From contig CAMFLR010000003.1 in the NCBI GenBank assembly GCA_945957605.1, forward strand, positions 680,304-744,303: a stretch of 64,000 nt of DNA, written 5' to 3'. Source of the stretch: an uncultured Isosphaeraceae bacterium (lineage in GTDB: Bacteria; Planctomycetota; Planctomycetia; Isosphaerales; Isosphaeraceae). The notes under the pieces are model-generated. The model was not told where the DNA came from, made no database searches, and was given only the letters and a program-made list of their open reading frames with translations. This document shows, piece after piece, positions 46,069 to 55,179 of the stretch (the stretch's first letter is position 1; each line of letters opens with the position of its first letter). The position numbers and the translations under genes were made by a program.

Positions 46069-46602
46069 TTACTCCTCGTGAAACATTTCCGCTGTCGCTT
46101 CATGTTCAATGCTGGCGTCATGCATACGCCTTCGCCGTAGCGCTTGCGCACCTCCTTCGATGACTAGGATGACCGTCAGCGATATGGTCTCTGCCAAAAA
46201 GAACAAGCCAAGCGGCTCGCTGATCGGTAGGAGGAGAACGGCTGCCAGCATCACGATGACTTCCATTTTCATCGCGGTGACTGGACCGCACGCGAACCAT
46301 CGGGTGAGCAGAGGGACACCGTAATAACGTGAATGCTGGGTGCGGTCTGAGGTAATGCGGCGAAAAATGACCGCAACTAGCCAAATCGGGATGTAGTCGA
46401 GCATCTCCGGACAGTTAGCAAACGCGGCATAGAACACCATGGCTATCAATGCCAATGGTCCGGTGTTGGCATAGGCATGCGTCCCCGGCCTGGACCGAAG
46501 CCACGGCATGATGCAAGCCGCGTGGACGGTTGCGGCGATATATGCCATGTTCAATCCCTGAGCCACCGTGACGGGGTTTTCCTGCTGTTGTGGCTGCGGC
46601 AT
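46069..46602 (-). CDS. Three-helix membrane protein of the ATPase operon
   Basis: A 177-residue protein with at least three hydrophobic segments: LNMAYIAATVHAACIMPWL, PLALIAMVFYAAFANC and EVIVMLAAVLLLPI, plus a fourth from LGLFFLAETISLTVILVI. It abuts the upstream gene (stop and start adjacent). It may be the membrane anchor of the ATPase complex. I know of no named family. Confidence 0.7.
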   Translation of the reverse strand: MPQPQQQENPVTVAQGLNMAYIAATVHAACIMPWLRSRPGTHAYANTGPLALIAMVFYAAFANCPEMLDYIPIWLVAVIFRRITSDRTQHSRYYGVPLLTRWFACGPVTAMKMEVIVMLAAVLLLPISEPLGLFFLAETISLTVILVIEGGAQALRRRRMHDASIEHEATAEMFHEE

Positions 46603-46941
46603 CTACACCTCCGGGTTGGGTTGGATCTCGGCGAAAAAGCCGAGGGCGCAATAGATAAGAACGGTCTGGCTCTCGCGCGGCCGGGCGACGAACTGCGCGA
46701 GCCAATATTCGACGACGCGCCGGTAATCTGGGCTTTCAGCGTTGCGCTCGGCCGCTGCTCGAAGCGTTCGGCAGCAGAAGCCGTCTTCCCACTCGGTATG
46801 CAGCAGGTCCGTAGGCTGGCGAGGCACCGTCTTCACGAAGGCACAGATGGTATGGCTGTTGAAGGGAAAACCCGCGATCGTTATCGCATCCCGCGCGTTC
46901 TTGATGAATGCTCCGCTGGACGCTGCGAGGTTGTCGTTCAT
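46603..46941 (-). CDS. Small protein of the ATPase operon, unknown function
   Basis: A 112-residue protein, basic to neutral, with a hydrophobic C-terminal segment (TVLIYCALGFFAEI) that may associate with the membrane. It starts 3 bases after the coupling ATPase stop. No motif recognised. Confidence 0.65.
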   Translation of the reverse strand: MNDNLAASSGAFIKNARDAITIAGFPFNSHTICAFVKTVPRQPTDLLHTEWEDGFCCRTLRAAAERNAESPDYRRVVEYWLAQFVARPRESQTVLIYCALGFFAEIQPNPEV

Positions 46942-46944
46942 AGG

Positions 46945-48492
46945 TCACCCCTGCTTAAATGAGACGCGAAGAAATTGTTCGCCAGTCGACCACGGCTCGC
47001 CGGCTTTGATCGCGATCGCGTCGACCGTTCCACCGTGCGTTCGCATGCCGGCCATGAACTCGGTCGGCTCTAAAATGCTGACGATTTGATGCGAGAAGTT
47101 CGGCGTGTAGCCGCACTTTCCCGTCAGCTCATCTCCGAGCGTGAGCTCTTGGCTCTGCGTGCCACTCACGAAGACTTTCTTCCGTTTGCCGAGCCGCTCG
47201 CTCGCCCACGCGGCCGTCGTCGGGCAGGTTAGCGAGTTGAAGATCGTTGTCCCGAAGGCGCCCATGAGCGCTTTCGCGTAGTGCTCGGCGAGCGGCCCAT
47301 CCATCGACGTGTAGAGGTTCGGCAACGATTGCGTCAGCACGAACATATTCGCGTGGTGAGATCGGCATTCGTTGACGAATTGCGCATCCATCATGTTGCA
47401 GACGTTGTGGTACTCGTCGCAGATGATGGAGATGATTTTGCTGTCGGGATTGACTTTGCGCCGGAGGATGAGTCGCTGAACGACGAACTTTGCCAGGGTA
47501 ATGACGACCTTGCCCGACTCGCCGTAAACCGTTGGAGAGAGGTTGATCAAGATCGATTCGCCCTTTTCAAAATTCTCGAACGAAAAGTTGCTTTCGACGC
47601 CGATCAGTGCTGCCACGAACCCGCTGTTGAGAATGCCCAGGACGCCCATGATGTCGGCCAGAATCGATGATCGCGTCCGATCATTCATCTCGGGCCACTC
47701 AGCCAATAGCGCCGCGATCAATGTCTGAAAATCGATTTTCTCGACAGCGTTCAACTCGTTGGCGTCGTCGCGTTTGTTGGCTTTCTCGAACGTTTGGTAG
47801 AACATCCCGTTTCGCCAGCGTATCGCTTCGTGCCGTTCAGCTTCGTCGCTGATGATGTCTGGGCTTCGTGTCACGGCCGGGCTTTTCGGCGCGGTCATCA
47901 TCAATTCCGCGATATTGCGGGTCGTGACCGGCACCTTGGCAAGCTTCAACAACGTGATCGCTGCGTAAAGAAAACGCTCTTTCGACTGCTCGAAAAACGC
48001 GTCGGAAGCTTTACCGCCTGATCGTGCCTTGGAGACGGTGGTTAAGGCGTTGGTCGTATTGAGAGCATCTCCGCCAAGTGCATCGATCAAGTTCCACCGG
48101 ATATCCCCATCCGGTTCCATTATCCGGAGCGTCCGTCCGACGCGTGCGTAGATCGCCGAGAAAAACTCTTTGTCTTCGGGCTTACTTGCCAGAATCATCG
48201 TGACGATGCCGGTGTCGGCGGCGCAGGCGTCAGCGTAGGTCTGTAACGGGCCGGATGTTTTGCCCGAACCGGTCGAGCCGAACACGGCGATGCTGCGACA
48301 AGCGTCGCGCCTGGTGATGACGTCGAGAGGGCCGAACGCGATCAAAGCCACGTCAAGGAAGCAGGGGGCGGCCCTAACCCGGCGGCGAAACGGAAGGCCG
48401 CCGGCTCTAGACGGCGATCGGCTCCGTAAGGTCGGAAATGTGCCGCTCAGCAGCAAAAACAACGCGATTACGACCAGAAAAGCGATTTCCAT
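46945..48492 (-). CDS. VirD4/TraD-type coupling ATPase
   Basis: A 515-residue ATPase of the type IV coupling-protein group that links DNA or proteins to a transfer channel. One N-terminal membrane helix (IAFLVVIALFLLLSGTF), Walker A AVFGSTGSGKTSG, and Walker B SIICDEYHN followed by HHANMFVLTQSLPNLYT, which fits the TraM-recognition/TraG-TraD C-terminal family. The start at 48492 is chosen as an ATG leading into the helix. Neighbours are small membrane proteins and a ParB-like protein. No relaxase or VirB4 homologue was seen in the window. Confidence 0.88.
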   Translation of the reverse strand: MEIAFLVVIALFLLLSGTFPTLRSRSPSRAGGLPFRRRVRAAPCFLDVALIAFGPLDVITRRDACRSIAVFGSTGSGKTSGPLQTYADACAADTGIVTMILASKPEDKEFFSAIYARVGRTLRIMEPDGDIRWNLIDALGGDALNTTNALTTVSKARSGGKASDAFFEQSKERFLYAAITLLKLAKVPVTTRNIAELMMTAPKSPAVTRSPDIISDEAERHEAIRWRNGMFYQTFEKANKRDDANELNAVEKIDFQTLIAALLAEWPEMNDRTRSSILADIMGVLGILNSGFVAALIGVESNFSFENFEKGESILINLSPTVYGESGKVVITLAKFVVQRLILRRKVNPDSKIISIICDEYHNVCNMMDAQFVNECRSHHANMFVLTQSLPNLYTSMDGPLAEHYAKALMGAFGTTIFNSLTCPTTAAWASERLGKRKKVFVSGTQSQELTLGDELTGKCGYTPNFSHQIVSILEPTEFMAGMRTHGGTVDAIAIKAGEPWSTGEQFLRVSFKQG

Positions 48493-48546
48493 GGCGCAGT
48501 ATCTCCCCAGACCGGTCATGAACCGGTAGTTGAACGACGAGTTTGA

Positions 48547-49332
48547 TTACGACGCCGGTTTGGCTTTCCACAGCCGCATGGCGCAGGCTGCATCGAGCCC
48601 CTTGTCGCGGGCGTTGGTGAGCGCCTTCATGGCCTGGCTCAGCAGTTCGATGCCGTCATCGATGCTCAGCGCGTCGCCAGAGACGATGACGGAGCCTTTC
48701 GAGGCGGGGTACTTGATCTTAGTCACGGTCGCTGCGGGTTCATTTTTGCGCTTACGCTCGCCGGCGATCTGGTTACGTGTGGCTCCGCTCAGCTTCAGGG
48801 CGAGGAGTCGCTCCTGCTCAGGCTTGCTCACCTGGGAAATGGTGTAGCGATCGGATAGCCCGATCTTGCCGAGGCGAAATGCCTCCTGTACGGCGGGTAT
48901 GCACTTGTCGCCGCACGTAAGATGGGTCAGAACCGTGGACGACATGCCCGTATCTTTGGAAATCTGCGTGTTGGTCAGATCAGGAGCCTGTGCCTTGAGC
49001 TTCATGATCGCTTCGGATCGCTCATAAGGATCGAGGTCTTTGCGAAGCGTTGTACGAAGTTGCAGGAGCGTAATGTCCGCAGGGCTCAGGGCGTGGTCAC
49101 TGACGATCGCATCGAGTTCGGCGAGCCCTTTCCTTTTCGCTGCCTCGACGCGTTGGAACCCGTCGAGAACGACGTAGAAGCCGGGTCGCTCCTTCGACTC
49201 TTGGACGATAATGGGATAGTCCTGATGAATCGCGAGGCTGTCGCCTAACGCCTGGAGGTAGCCGTCGTCATATGAACAACGGATATTTTCGCTCCGGACG
49301 ATTTTGCTGAGCGGTATGCGAATGATTTCCAT
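48547..49332 (-). CDS. ParB/RepB-like partition protein
   Basis: A 261-residue protein. The N-terminal ParB-like domain has MEIIRIPLSKIVRSENIR, then LGDSLAIHQDYPIIVQ and the DGFQRVEAAKRKGL motif (DGxxR), with a CTPase-type fold expected. The helix-turn-helix is around LTNTQISKDTGMSSTVLTHLTCGD. No ParA is adjacent. ParB-like proteins of mobile elements can be partition factors, nucleases or transcription regulators. Confidence 0.85.
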   Translation of the reverse strand: MEIIRIPLSKIVRSENIRCSYDDGYLQALGDSLAIHQDYPIIVQESKERPGFYVVLDGFQRVEAAKRKGLAELDAIVSDHALSPADITLLQLRTTLRKDLDPYERSEAIMKLKAQAPDLTNTQISKDTGMSSTVLTHLTCGDKCIPAVQEAFRLGKIGLSDRYTISQVSKPEQERLLALKLSGATRNQIAGERKRKNEPAATVTKIKYPASKGSVIVSGDALSIDDGIELLSQAMKALTNARDKGLDAACAMRLWKAKPAS

Positions 49333-49470
49333 GAGTCGCTCGCTCCACTTGGGATGGTAAGGGGTTCATAGTTACTGCTCCTTGGTGCAATGGCGAGCGT
49401 TTATGTGTCGCCGCAAAGCCTTCGAGCAACGACCTATAGCGAACTCGAAAATCTCGGAGATTGTGCAAAA

Positions 49471-49815
49471 TCACCCCTTGTCGCCGTCTTTGTCTTTCCA
49501 AGCGCGTTGTTTACCTTTGACTTTCTGATATGTCTTGTAATTGAAGAGCGTTCGCCGTTTCACGCCGCTGAGCATCGCGACATAGTCATCGGTGGCATCC
49601 GGCATGATTGTCTTGACGACACACGCCCGGCGCTCGTGGCCGAGGTCGCGCCAAAACTGCCAGAACTCGACAAAGGCATTGCGTTCTTCACGCGGCAGGG
49701 CGAGCAATCCAGCGAGGATGAACGGTAAACAGGCTTGCGGCTCGTCGGGATTGCCGTTGCAGGGCCAGGTGGTGTTGGGGATCGTGCGAGCGTGGTCGGG
49801 CTTGCGGCAAGGCAT
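49471..49815 (-). CDS. Hypothetical protein with possible DNA-binding helix
   Basis: A 114-residue basic protein with Trp/Phe-rich segments (FVEFWQFWRDLGHERR) and a possible helix-turn-helix (VKRRTLFNYKTYQKVKG). It is the first minus-strand gene upstream of the ParB-like gene (138-base gap). Function unknown. Confidence 0.55.
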   Translation of the reverse strand: MPCRKPDHARTIPNTTWPCNGNPDEPQACLPFILAGLLALPREERNAFVEFWQFWRDLGHERRACVVKTIMPDATDDYVAMLSGVKRRTLFNYKTYQKVKGKQRAWKDKDGDKG

Positions 49816-50117
49816 GGACAACCTCCTTGGTTGTGCGCAGGGATTGGGACAGAGTAAGCGTGCTTAGCTTCTCGTTCGCTGCTGATCGGGTTATTCGTGG
49901 AATGGGGGACGAGGCGGCGTCAATCGGTAAGAGGTCAGTGGCCAGCAGCGGAATGATGCAATAAACTATTGCTGTTCTGCTAATATTCACGTCGCCTCTG
50001 AAATGAAAGCGACACAAGTTCGCGTTTTTTCGCGCCCGCTCTCATTTTTTTTGAGTGGTGCCGAAGCCTCTTGCGCGCCTGCTCTTCTAACCGGTCTCAT
50101 CCTCATCGAGTCTATGC
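49816..50117. promoter_or_regulatory. Divergent regulatory region (302 bases)
   Basis: Lies between the divergent starts of the minus-strand ATPase/ParB block and the plus-strand sigma-like gene, so it should hold promoters for both. It contains an AT-rich part (49930-50060) with a TTTTTTTT-like tract around 50046-50053. No gene is convincing. Confidence 0.4.
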
Positions 50118-50801
50118 ATGAACGCCAGTGACAAAGAACGTAAATACCTTGATCGCTTGCTCAAAACAGTTCGCGAAAACCCGAACGATGAGCGCAGCCT
50201 CGACAATTTACTGGCCACCGCCTGTTTTATGCTCGAGTCGAGAAGCAGCCGAAGCCTGCGGTCGAAGTATCCCGATCTCCGCCGGATCCTGGAGACAGGC
50301 GTTGTCACCAGCGAACTGTTCCTGACGCTCAAGCGGCGGGTGCAGAGCAAACAAATAGCGATCCCGCAGACGAGCGGTGAATTGCTTGGGTTAGTTCACA
50401 CGATTCAGCCGTATCTGCTCAAGGATCTGGCGAAGAAAGAAACGGGACGCGGTGGAACGACCGACTCGACGGCGAACGATCTCACGGCATCGCAACAGCC
50501 GAATCCGAGAAAGACGGTGTCGCTCGCTAGGGCCGACCCCGCCAACGCAAGGCTTCAACAACCAAGTCATACAGCAGATCAAAGGGCAAAGATTCTCTAC
50601 GAAGAATGGCGGGCGACGCTTGACGATCGCGAACGTCGTATCGTCGACATCATGCTCGATACACAGAACAACGAATTGACGAAAGCCGCGGAGATGAGTC
50701 GAATCGCCGCCGAGCTCGACATCTCTGTTGGGCAGGTCTACCGCTTGCTCGCCGAGCTTTTGGACTCATTTAAGACGTTTATGGGGTTGCCAGAAGATTA
50801 A
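50118..50801 (+). CDS. Sigma-region-4-like regulator
   Basis: A 227-residue protein. The N-terminal 90 residues are helical and charged (SDKERKYLDRLLKTVRENPNDE), with no recognisable region 2. The C-terminal half contains a sigma-70 region-4-like module: LDDRERRIVDIMLDTQNNELTKAAEMSRIAAELDISVGQVYRLLAELLDSFK (residues 166-217). The kinase gene follows 158 bases downstream. Known planctomycete operons pair ECF sigma factors with Ser/Thr kinases; here the sigma part seems incomplete, so it may act as an anti-sigma or an alternative DNA-binding protein. Confidence 0.65.
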   Translation: MNASDKERKYLDRLLKTVRENPNDERSLDNLLATACFMLESRSSRSLRSKYPDLRRILETGVVTSELFLTLKRRVQSKQIAIPQTSGELLGLVHTIQPYLLKDLAKKETGRGGTTDSTANDLTASQQPNPRKTVSLARADPANARLQQPSHTADQRAKILYEEWRATLDDRERRIVDIMLDTQNNELTKAAEMSRIAAELDISVGQVYRLLAELLDSFKTFMGLPED

Positions 50802-50959
50802 GTCCAGCCTGGGTTGCGCCTCGACGCTTGGTGGCTGCGTGCCGATTCCGAATGAACTCGCAGTTTTTCGCGCGAAAAACTGCGACGAAGCGTCGCTTAC
50901 CCAATGGACCGACCAAACACACGACGTTCACGTCTTCGACTCATTACGGGAGCCATGTC

Positions 50960-53329
50960 ATGGAACCTGCCGAAAGCGGGCCACCGTCGATTGAGGATCT
51001 TCTTGCCGAGTGGCTCAGGCTGTGCGCCGAGGGGCAACATGTTTCGGCGGACAAGTTAGCTCTACAGTTACCGGCGGCATTGCGCGACGAATTTCTTGCG
51101 CGGTTAGACGGAATGATCGCCGCCCAGACTCTCATGCGCAGCATCACCGGTCCGCCGATTCGCTTTGATGCCAAGGGCAGCGCAGGGCGGTACGAGCGCC
51201 TACGTCACAAGGCTGACGGCGGCATGAGCGTCCTTTACACCGCGTACGATTGCGAAGTGAACCGAGACGTCGCTTACAAAGTGATGCGTCCCCATTTTGA
51301 TACAACGGAGGCGCTCGCTCAGTTTAGTAACGAAGCCACGATTACCGCAAATCTCAAGCACCCGGGTATTGTGCCTGTGCTTGGGATGGTGACTGATGAT
51401 AGCGACCGACCGGCGTACGCGATGGAACTCGTCGAAGGCGAAACTCTGCTCGACGCGGTCGAAGAATACCACGCGGTCCCCATTCACGAGACGGCACGCC
51501 GTCGCGAACTACGTGACCGACTTCTTGGCTATTTTCTGAATGTTTGCCAAATCACTGCCTACGCTCATTCGCAGGGCGTCGTCCATGCCGACATCAAGGG
51601 ACTCAACGTTCTGGTCGATCGCGAGTTCAATGCCACCTGGCTGGTCGATTGGGGAATCGCTCGCAAGCTCAACGCTCAGGACACAGAGCAGGCTCACGAT
51701 CCTTTAGATGAGTTTACAGCACGCTGGGCCAGTGAACGTACTCGTGGTCCCAGCATGCACCTCGGGCAGGCTGCCAGCTTTGCCAGCGACATTCTCTCGC
51801 TCGGTGTGATCTTGCTCGACATTTTGGCACAGCCAGACGCGCCGGTTGAGGACCCGTTGGGGTATTCCAAGCACGCGTCTGAATTGGCTCCCGCGTCTGA
51901 CGCGCCGCTTGCTTTATGGGCCGTTGCAGTAAAAGCCTCACACCCCGATCGTTTGCAGCGTTACGAGTCTGTGGCTGACCTGATCAAAGACGTCACAACT
52001 CTCATACGGGATGAACCGATCCCGATATATCGCGATTCGTGGACGACAAAGCTCAGACGTTGGACACGTAAACACCCCCGCCTGTTTGTCGCGTCACTGG
52101 GCTGTCTGCTCTTCGTGGCGCTTGGCGGTATTGGCGTGCAAGCGTATCTCAACAAGGTCTCCGAGAATCGGCGACTGGAAATAACGACCACTATTCTCGA
52201 CTTCAATAATCGATTGATCAGCGAATATCGCGAACTCCTTTCGCTCGCGGTCGACCGCGGGCGGCAGGACATTCAACCCTCCGCCACCCGACTGCTTGAA
52301 CAGTTGGACGCCCTGCTTCTTACGGTGGAAAGCCCGGAACAGGATCGCGAAACATTACGCCGGTTTGCGCGGCAGGTGAGAGAAATCACGCGAGTTCCGC
52401 GAGAACGCATCGAAACATTCGCGCAGCAAAACCAGGTGCAACAGCGTGCGCTGCTGGAACGACTGGCCGCGTTACTCGACCAACCTCTTCCGATCGAGCT
52501 AACCCGCGCCGACCGCATTCAGATGGCGGGTAACTACGCCAATCTCGCCGGATTCATGCTGGAGGGGACGCGCTTCAACGTCGAGCAGTTCATGCGAAGC
52601 GTCGTGACCGGCCAGTACAAAGAAATGGCCAATGAGGACGTGAAACGGGCCATCGCATGGTTCAACAAAGCACTCACCACCCTTCCTGATAACGGCGACG
52701 ACACCTCGATTTTACGCTCGGCTATTTTGGAGCATCGGGGTTTGGCGAAGGCGATTCTCGGCCAGTTTACGGATTCCGCGATGGACTGGGAGCAAGCGAT
52801 CGCGCTCGCCACGCCCGAGCACAAACCGGAGATCGCAAAGAACCGCGCGATCATTCTCCTCGGGGCCGAAATCGAACAAAGCCGCTTACCCTGGTCGACC
52901 GGGGAGCATGCAGACCATGCGAAGGCGGTCGCCATGGCCGATTACCTCGCACGACAGCCCGATGTCAGCCACGATGCCTTGTTCAACTGCGCTTGTGTCC
53001 TATCACTTGCGAGCGTCGATGGCGGTGCTACGCCGACAGAGCGGCATGAGCGGGCTGACAGTGCAATGGAGTATTTACGACGAAGTGCGCAGCTTGGTCA
53101 CTTTCGGCGAGGTGGAACAGGCACGCTGGCACTGTTGTCGTCAGCCGTGCAGGGCTTGCGCGACGGAGACCCGGTCGAAGTGCTGCGGGCGCTTCTTGAG
53201 CGGCAGAAAGCGGGTTCCGATCCTTTGGCCGACTTAAAGAACATGCCAGAGTTCGAGCCCTTGCGATCGCGGCCAGACTTCCAGGCATTGGTGCGGGAGG
53301 TTGCCTCTCCGACGGATAAGCCGAAATGA
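50960..53329 (+). CDS. Atypical membrane Ser/Thr kinase with TPR-like C-terminus
   Basis: A 789-residue protein. The kinase domain lies at about 77-350: VAYKVM with Lys107, Glu125 of the C-helix, VVHADIKGLNVLVD in place of HRDxKxxN (Arg replaced by Ala200), and DWG instead of DFG (Asp220). The first 60 residues are an acidic PilZ/RING-like leader typical of planctomycete kinases (IEDLLAEWLRLCAEGQHVSADKL). A single membrane helix is at about 377-397 (LFVASLGCLLFVALGGIGVQAY). The C-terminal 390 residues are helical with TPR-like repeats. The start at 50960 fits the conserved beginning. Catalysis may be weakened, as the HRD Arg is missing. Confidence 0.85.
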   Translation: MEPAESGPPSIEDLLAEWLRLCAEGQHVSADKLALQLPAALRDEFLARLDGMIAAQTLMRSITGPPIRFDAKGSAGRYERLRHKADGGMSVLYTAYDCEVNRDVAYKVMRPHFDTTEALAQFSNEATITANLKHPGIVPVLGMVTDDSDRPAYAMELVEGETLLDAVEEYHAVPIHETARRRELRDRLLGYFLNVCQITAYAHSQGVVHADIKGLNVLVDREFNATWLVDWGIARKLNAQDTEQAHDPLDEFTARWASERTRGPSMHLGQAASFASDILSLGVILLDILAQPDAPVEDPLGYSKHASELAPASDAPLALWAVAVKASHPDRLQRYESVADLIKDVTTLIRDEPIPIYRDSWTTKLRRWTRKHPRLFVASLGCLLFVALGGIGVQAYLNKVSENRRLEITTTILDFNNRLISEYRELLSLAVDRGRQDIQPSATRLLEQLDALLLTVESPEQDRETLRRFARQVREITRVPRERIETFAQQNQVQQRALLERLAALLDQPLPIELTRADRIQMAGNYANLAGFMLEGTRFNVEQFMRSVVTGQYKEMANEDVKRAIAWFNKALTTLPDNGDDTSILRSAILEHRGLAKAILGQFTDSAMDWEQAIALATPEHKPEIAKNRAIILLGAEIEQSRLPWSTGEHADHAKAVAMADYLARQPDVSHDALFNCACVLSLASVDGGATPTERHERADSAMEYLRRSAQLGHFRRGGTGTLALLSSAVQGLRDGDPVEVLRALLERQKAGSDPLADLKNMPEFEPLRSRPDFQALVREVASPTDKPK

Positions 53330-53458
53330 GCTTATCAGCCAGTCGTTCGTGAGGAATTTGACAGGCCTGTCGAAGCCTGCTAGAGCTACCTGGCCTACCC
53401 GCTTGCGCAGTTAGGGCGAGAGGGCAGGGGCCAAACCCTAACTTGGAAAGGATTTCCC

Positions 53459-53932
53459 ATGTCAAAAAGACGCATCGAAGCTGAAGAAGCCCCGCAAGCC
53501 GAGGCTACCGCCGTCGAGCCGTCCCAAACTCGCGAAGCGGGTGATGATACCGAACCGCAGCAGAGGAAATGGACGCCGCCGGTTAATCCGTTTCCATTTG
53601 AGATGCGTCGAGGGCAGGGGAATCAGATACGGCTCCTCAAAAGCGAAACGGAGGAAGACCGCACCCGTGGCACTGGGGCTTGGGTGATTCGATTCGAGCA
53701 GAATCCGAACGAAATGGAAGGCTACAGCAAGACGAATCCGCATCCGGTCATTGCACACCTGAAGAGCGAAGGGTATCGATGGGGGTTCGACCAGGAAGAC
53801 GGAAGGGGCGGATGGGGTAAGCCGTTCCAGGGTGATCCCGCTGGGACCGATGCGATCGAAGCTCGCCGCGTGTACCGCAAGGCTGCGGAGATGATCGGGG
53901 CTGAGATCGAGACAGGACGGACGCCGTCTTAG
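53459..53932 (+). CDS. Hypothetical protein, charged
   Basis: A 157-residue protein with an acidic and Gln/Glu-rich N-terminus (about 35 residues) and a more ordered C-terminal part around GAWVIRFEQNPNEMEGYSK and GYRWGFDQEDGRGGWGKPFQG. GGAAAGG is located 8 bases before the start. A homologue-like pattern (Trp/Gly-rich) is seen in mobile-element proteins, but I do not recognise a family. Confidence 0.65.
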   Translation: MSKRRIEAEEAPQAEATAVEPSQTREAGDDTEPQQRKWTPPVNPFPFEMRRGQGNQIRLLKSETEEDRTRGTGAWVIRFEQNPNEMEGYSKTNPHPVIAHLKSEGYRWGFDQEDGRGGWGKPFQGDPAGTDAIEARRVYRKAAEMIGAEIETGRTPS

Positions 53933-54092
53933 GGTGGGCAGACTCACAGAGGGATAATTACTGGTGACTCGGTAGTCGATCGATTAACTTGTCCTTCAAC
54001 GCATAGTTCCGCACTTTGCACTCTTCTATGAAAGTTCGGTCTGCATCGGCGGATCGGAACCGCCAAATCGTGCCACGCGACTGGAGATCTCC

Positions 54093-54326
54093 TTGGACGA
54101 ACCAGCAGAGCAGAAGCCCGCGAGGGTCCCACCAGGCAGTCGTGGGGTTATCCTGATCCTAGGCCCTTTGGTTGCCGCATTTGGGATCTGGGTCATGGCG
54201 ACGGGCGAAATTGGTCGCAATCCCACGCCGATAAAGGGGCCGTTGGCGGTCGCGATAGGCGCGGTGTTTACCGTGTTTGCCGGAATTCTGATCGTAATCG
54301 CGTGGTCCGAGCGGCGCCGAGGATGA
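54093..54326 (+). CDS. Small two-helix membrane protein
   Basis: A 77-residue protein starting with TTG (GGAG 8 bases upstream). Two hydrophobic segments (VILILGPLVAAFGIWVMAT and LAVAIGAVFTVFAGILIVIAW) are separated by a short charged loop. Function unknown. Confidence 0.5.
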   Translation: MDEPAEQKPARVPPGSRGVILILGPLVAAFGIWVMATGEIGRNPTPIKGPLAVAIGAVFTVFAGILIVIAWSERRRG

Positions 54327-54371
54327 CTCTCCGCGAAGTTTAGACCCGCCTAGACTACTCCGCACATGATC

Positions 54372-54650
54372 TCAAGTGTTACCGTGCTCTCGACTCGGTG
54401 GGCCAAATTCGGGCTCAAAGATCGGCTTTCCGCAATCCGTAAAGCGATTCGTCCGCAAATAGACCGTCACCTCGTAGACGGCAGGCGTTGGCATGGGCTG
54501 GTTAGATACTCTCATTGAACTACCGGTCGCTGGAGTGACCAGACGCCGCGAGCGGTATTCGGCGGCACCAACTGCAACGTGGGCTATCTCGCCCGCGTGT
54601 GCGCCGCCGACCAGTTCGATGCTTTCGAGGCGCTTCCAGTGTCTTGGCAT
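54372..54650 (-). CDS. Hypothetical small protein
   Basis: A 92-residue cytoplasmic-looking protein, starting at 54650 (MPRHWKRLESIELVGGAHAG). It is opposite in direction to the next gene, and the two start codons are only 15 bases apart. The sequence looks like real protein (beta-rich, VYEVTVYLRTNRFTDCGKP). No family known. Confidence 0.45.
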   Translation of the reverse strand: MPRHWKRLESIELVGGAHAGEIAHVAVGAAEYRSRRLVTPATGSSMRVSNQPMPTPAVYEVTVYLRTNRFTDCGKPIFEPEFGPPSREHGNT

Positions 54651-54665
54651 GGTGGACAAATTAAC

Positions 54666-55040
54666 ATGATGGCGCGACTGCGCCAAGCTCATGTACGCTC
54701 AATCTTCGCACCTAAGCGGGCTCCGGGATCTCATCTGACGATTGAGTTAGCCAGGGAATGGCTTAATGGAACTATCGAGGCAGTGGCTTGCGGATATGGT
54801 CCGAATGGCCCTAACGTTCAATTAAAGCGGCCTGATGAAACTATGGCTTTGCTTGATCTAAAGAGCATTGCTGAATCGCTTCTAACCGTTACTCAAAAAA
54901 ATGAAAGACTGCGTATATTAGTTAAGGATGCATATGAAGAAGGTTACTTTATGGGAAACTGCGAAGAACCTAATTGCGGCAATGTAAAAACAGCATGGAA
55001 TGATTCTGATACAAGAAAAGATTTATCAAATGAGGTTTGA
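54666..55040 (+). CDS. Hypothetical AT-rich protein
   Basis: A 124-residue protein beginning MMARLRQAHVRSIF. The second half of the gene (from about 54820) is distinctly AT-richer than its neighbours. It contains a Cys cluster CEEPNCGN near the C-terminus and a helical segment LLDLKSIAESLLTVTQKNERLRILVKDAYEEG. Function unknown; recent transfer is possible. Confidence 0.5.
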   Translation: MMARLRQAHVRSIFAPKRAPGSHLTIELAREWLNGTIEAVACGYGPNGPNVQLKRPDETMALLDLKSIAESLLTVTQKNERLRILVKDAYEEGYFMGNCEEPNCGNVKTAWNDSDTRKDLSNEV

Positions 55041-55179
55041 GTGCTCGCTTTGGACGACGAGCAATATTTAATTGTCTGATCTGCTAATGTGCGGCCTGCA
55101 CCAATTAGCGACGCGAGAACCTATAATTTCGCGGGTAGTAGGCGACGAGGTTATGCCTTATTTCGATCCGGTTATACGA

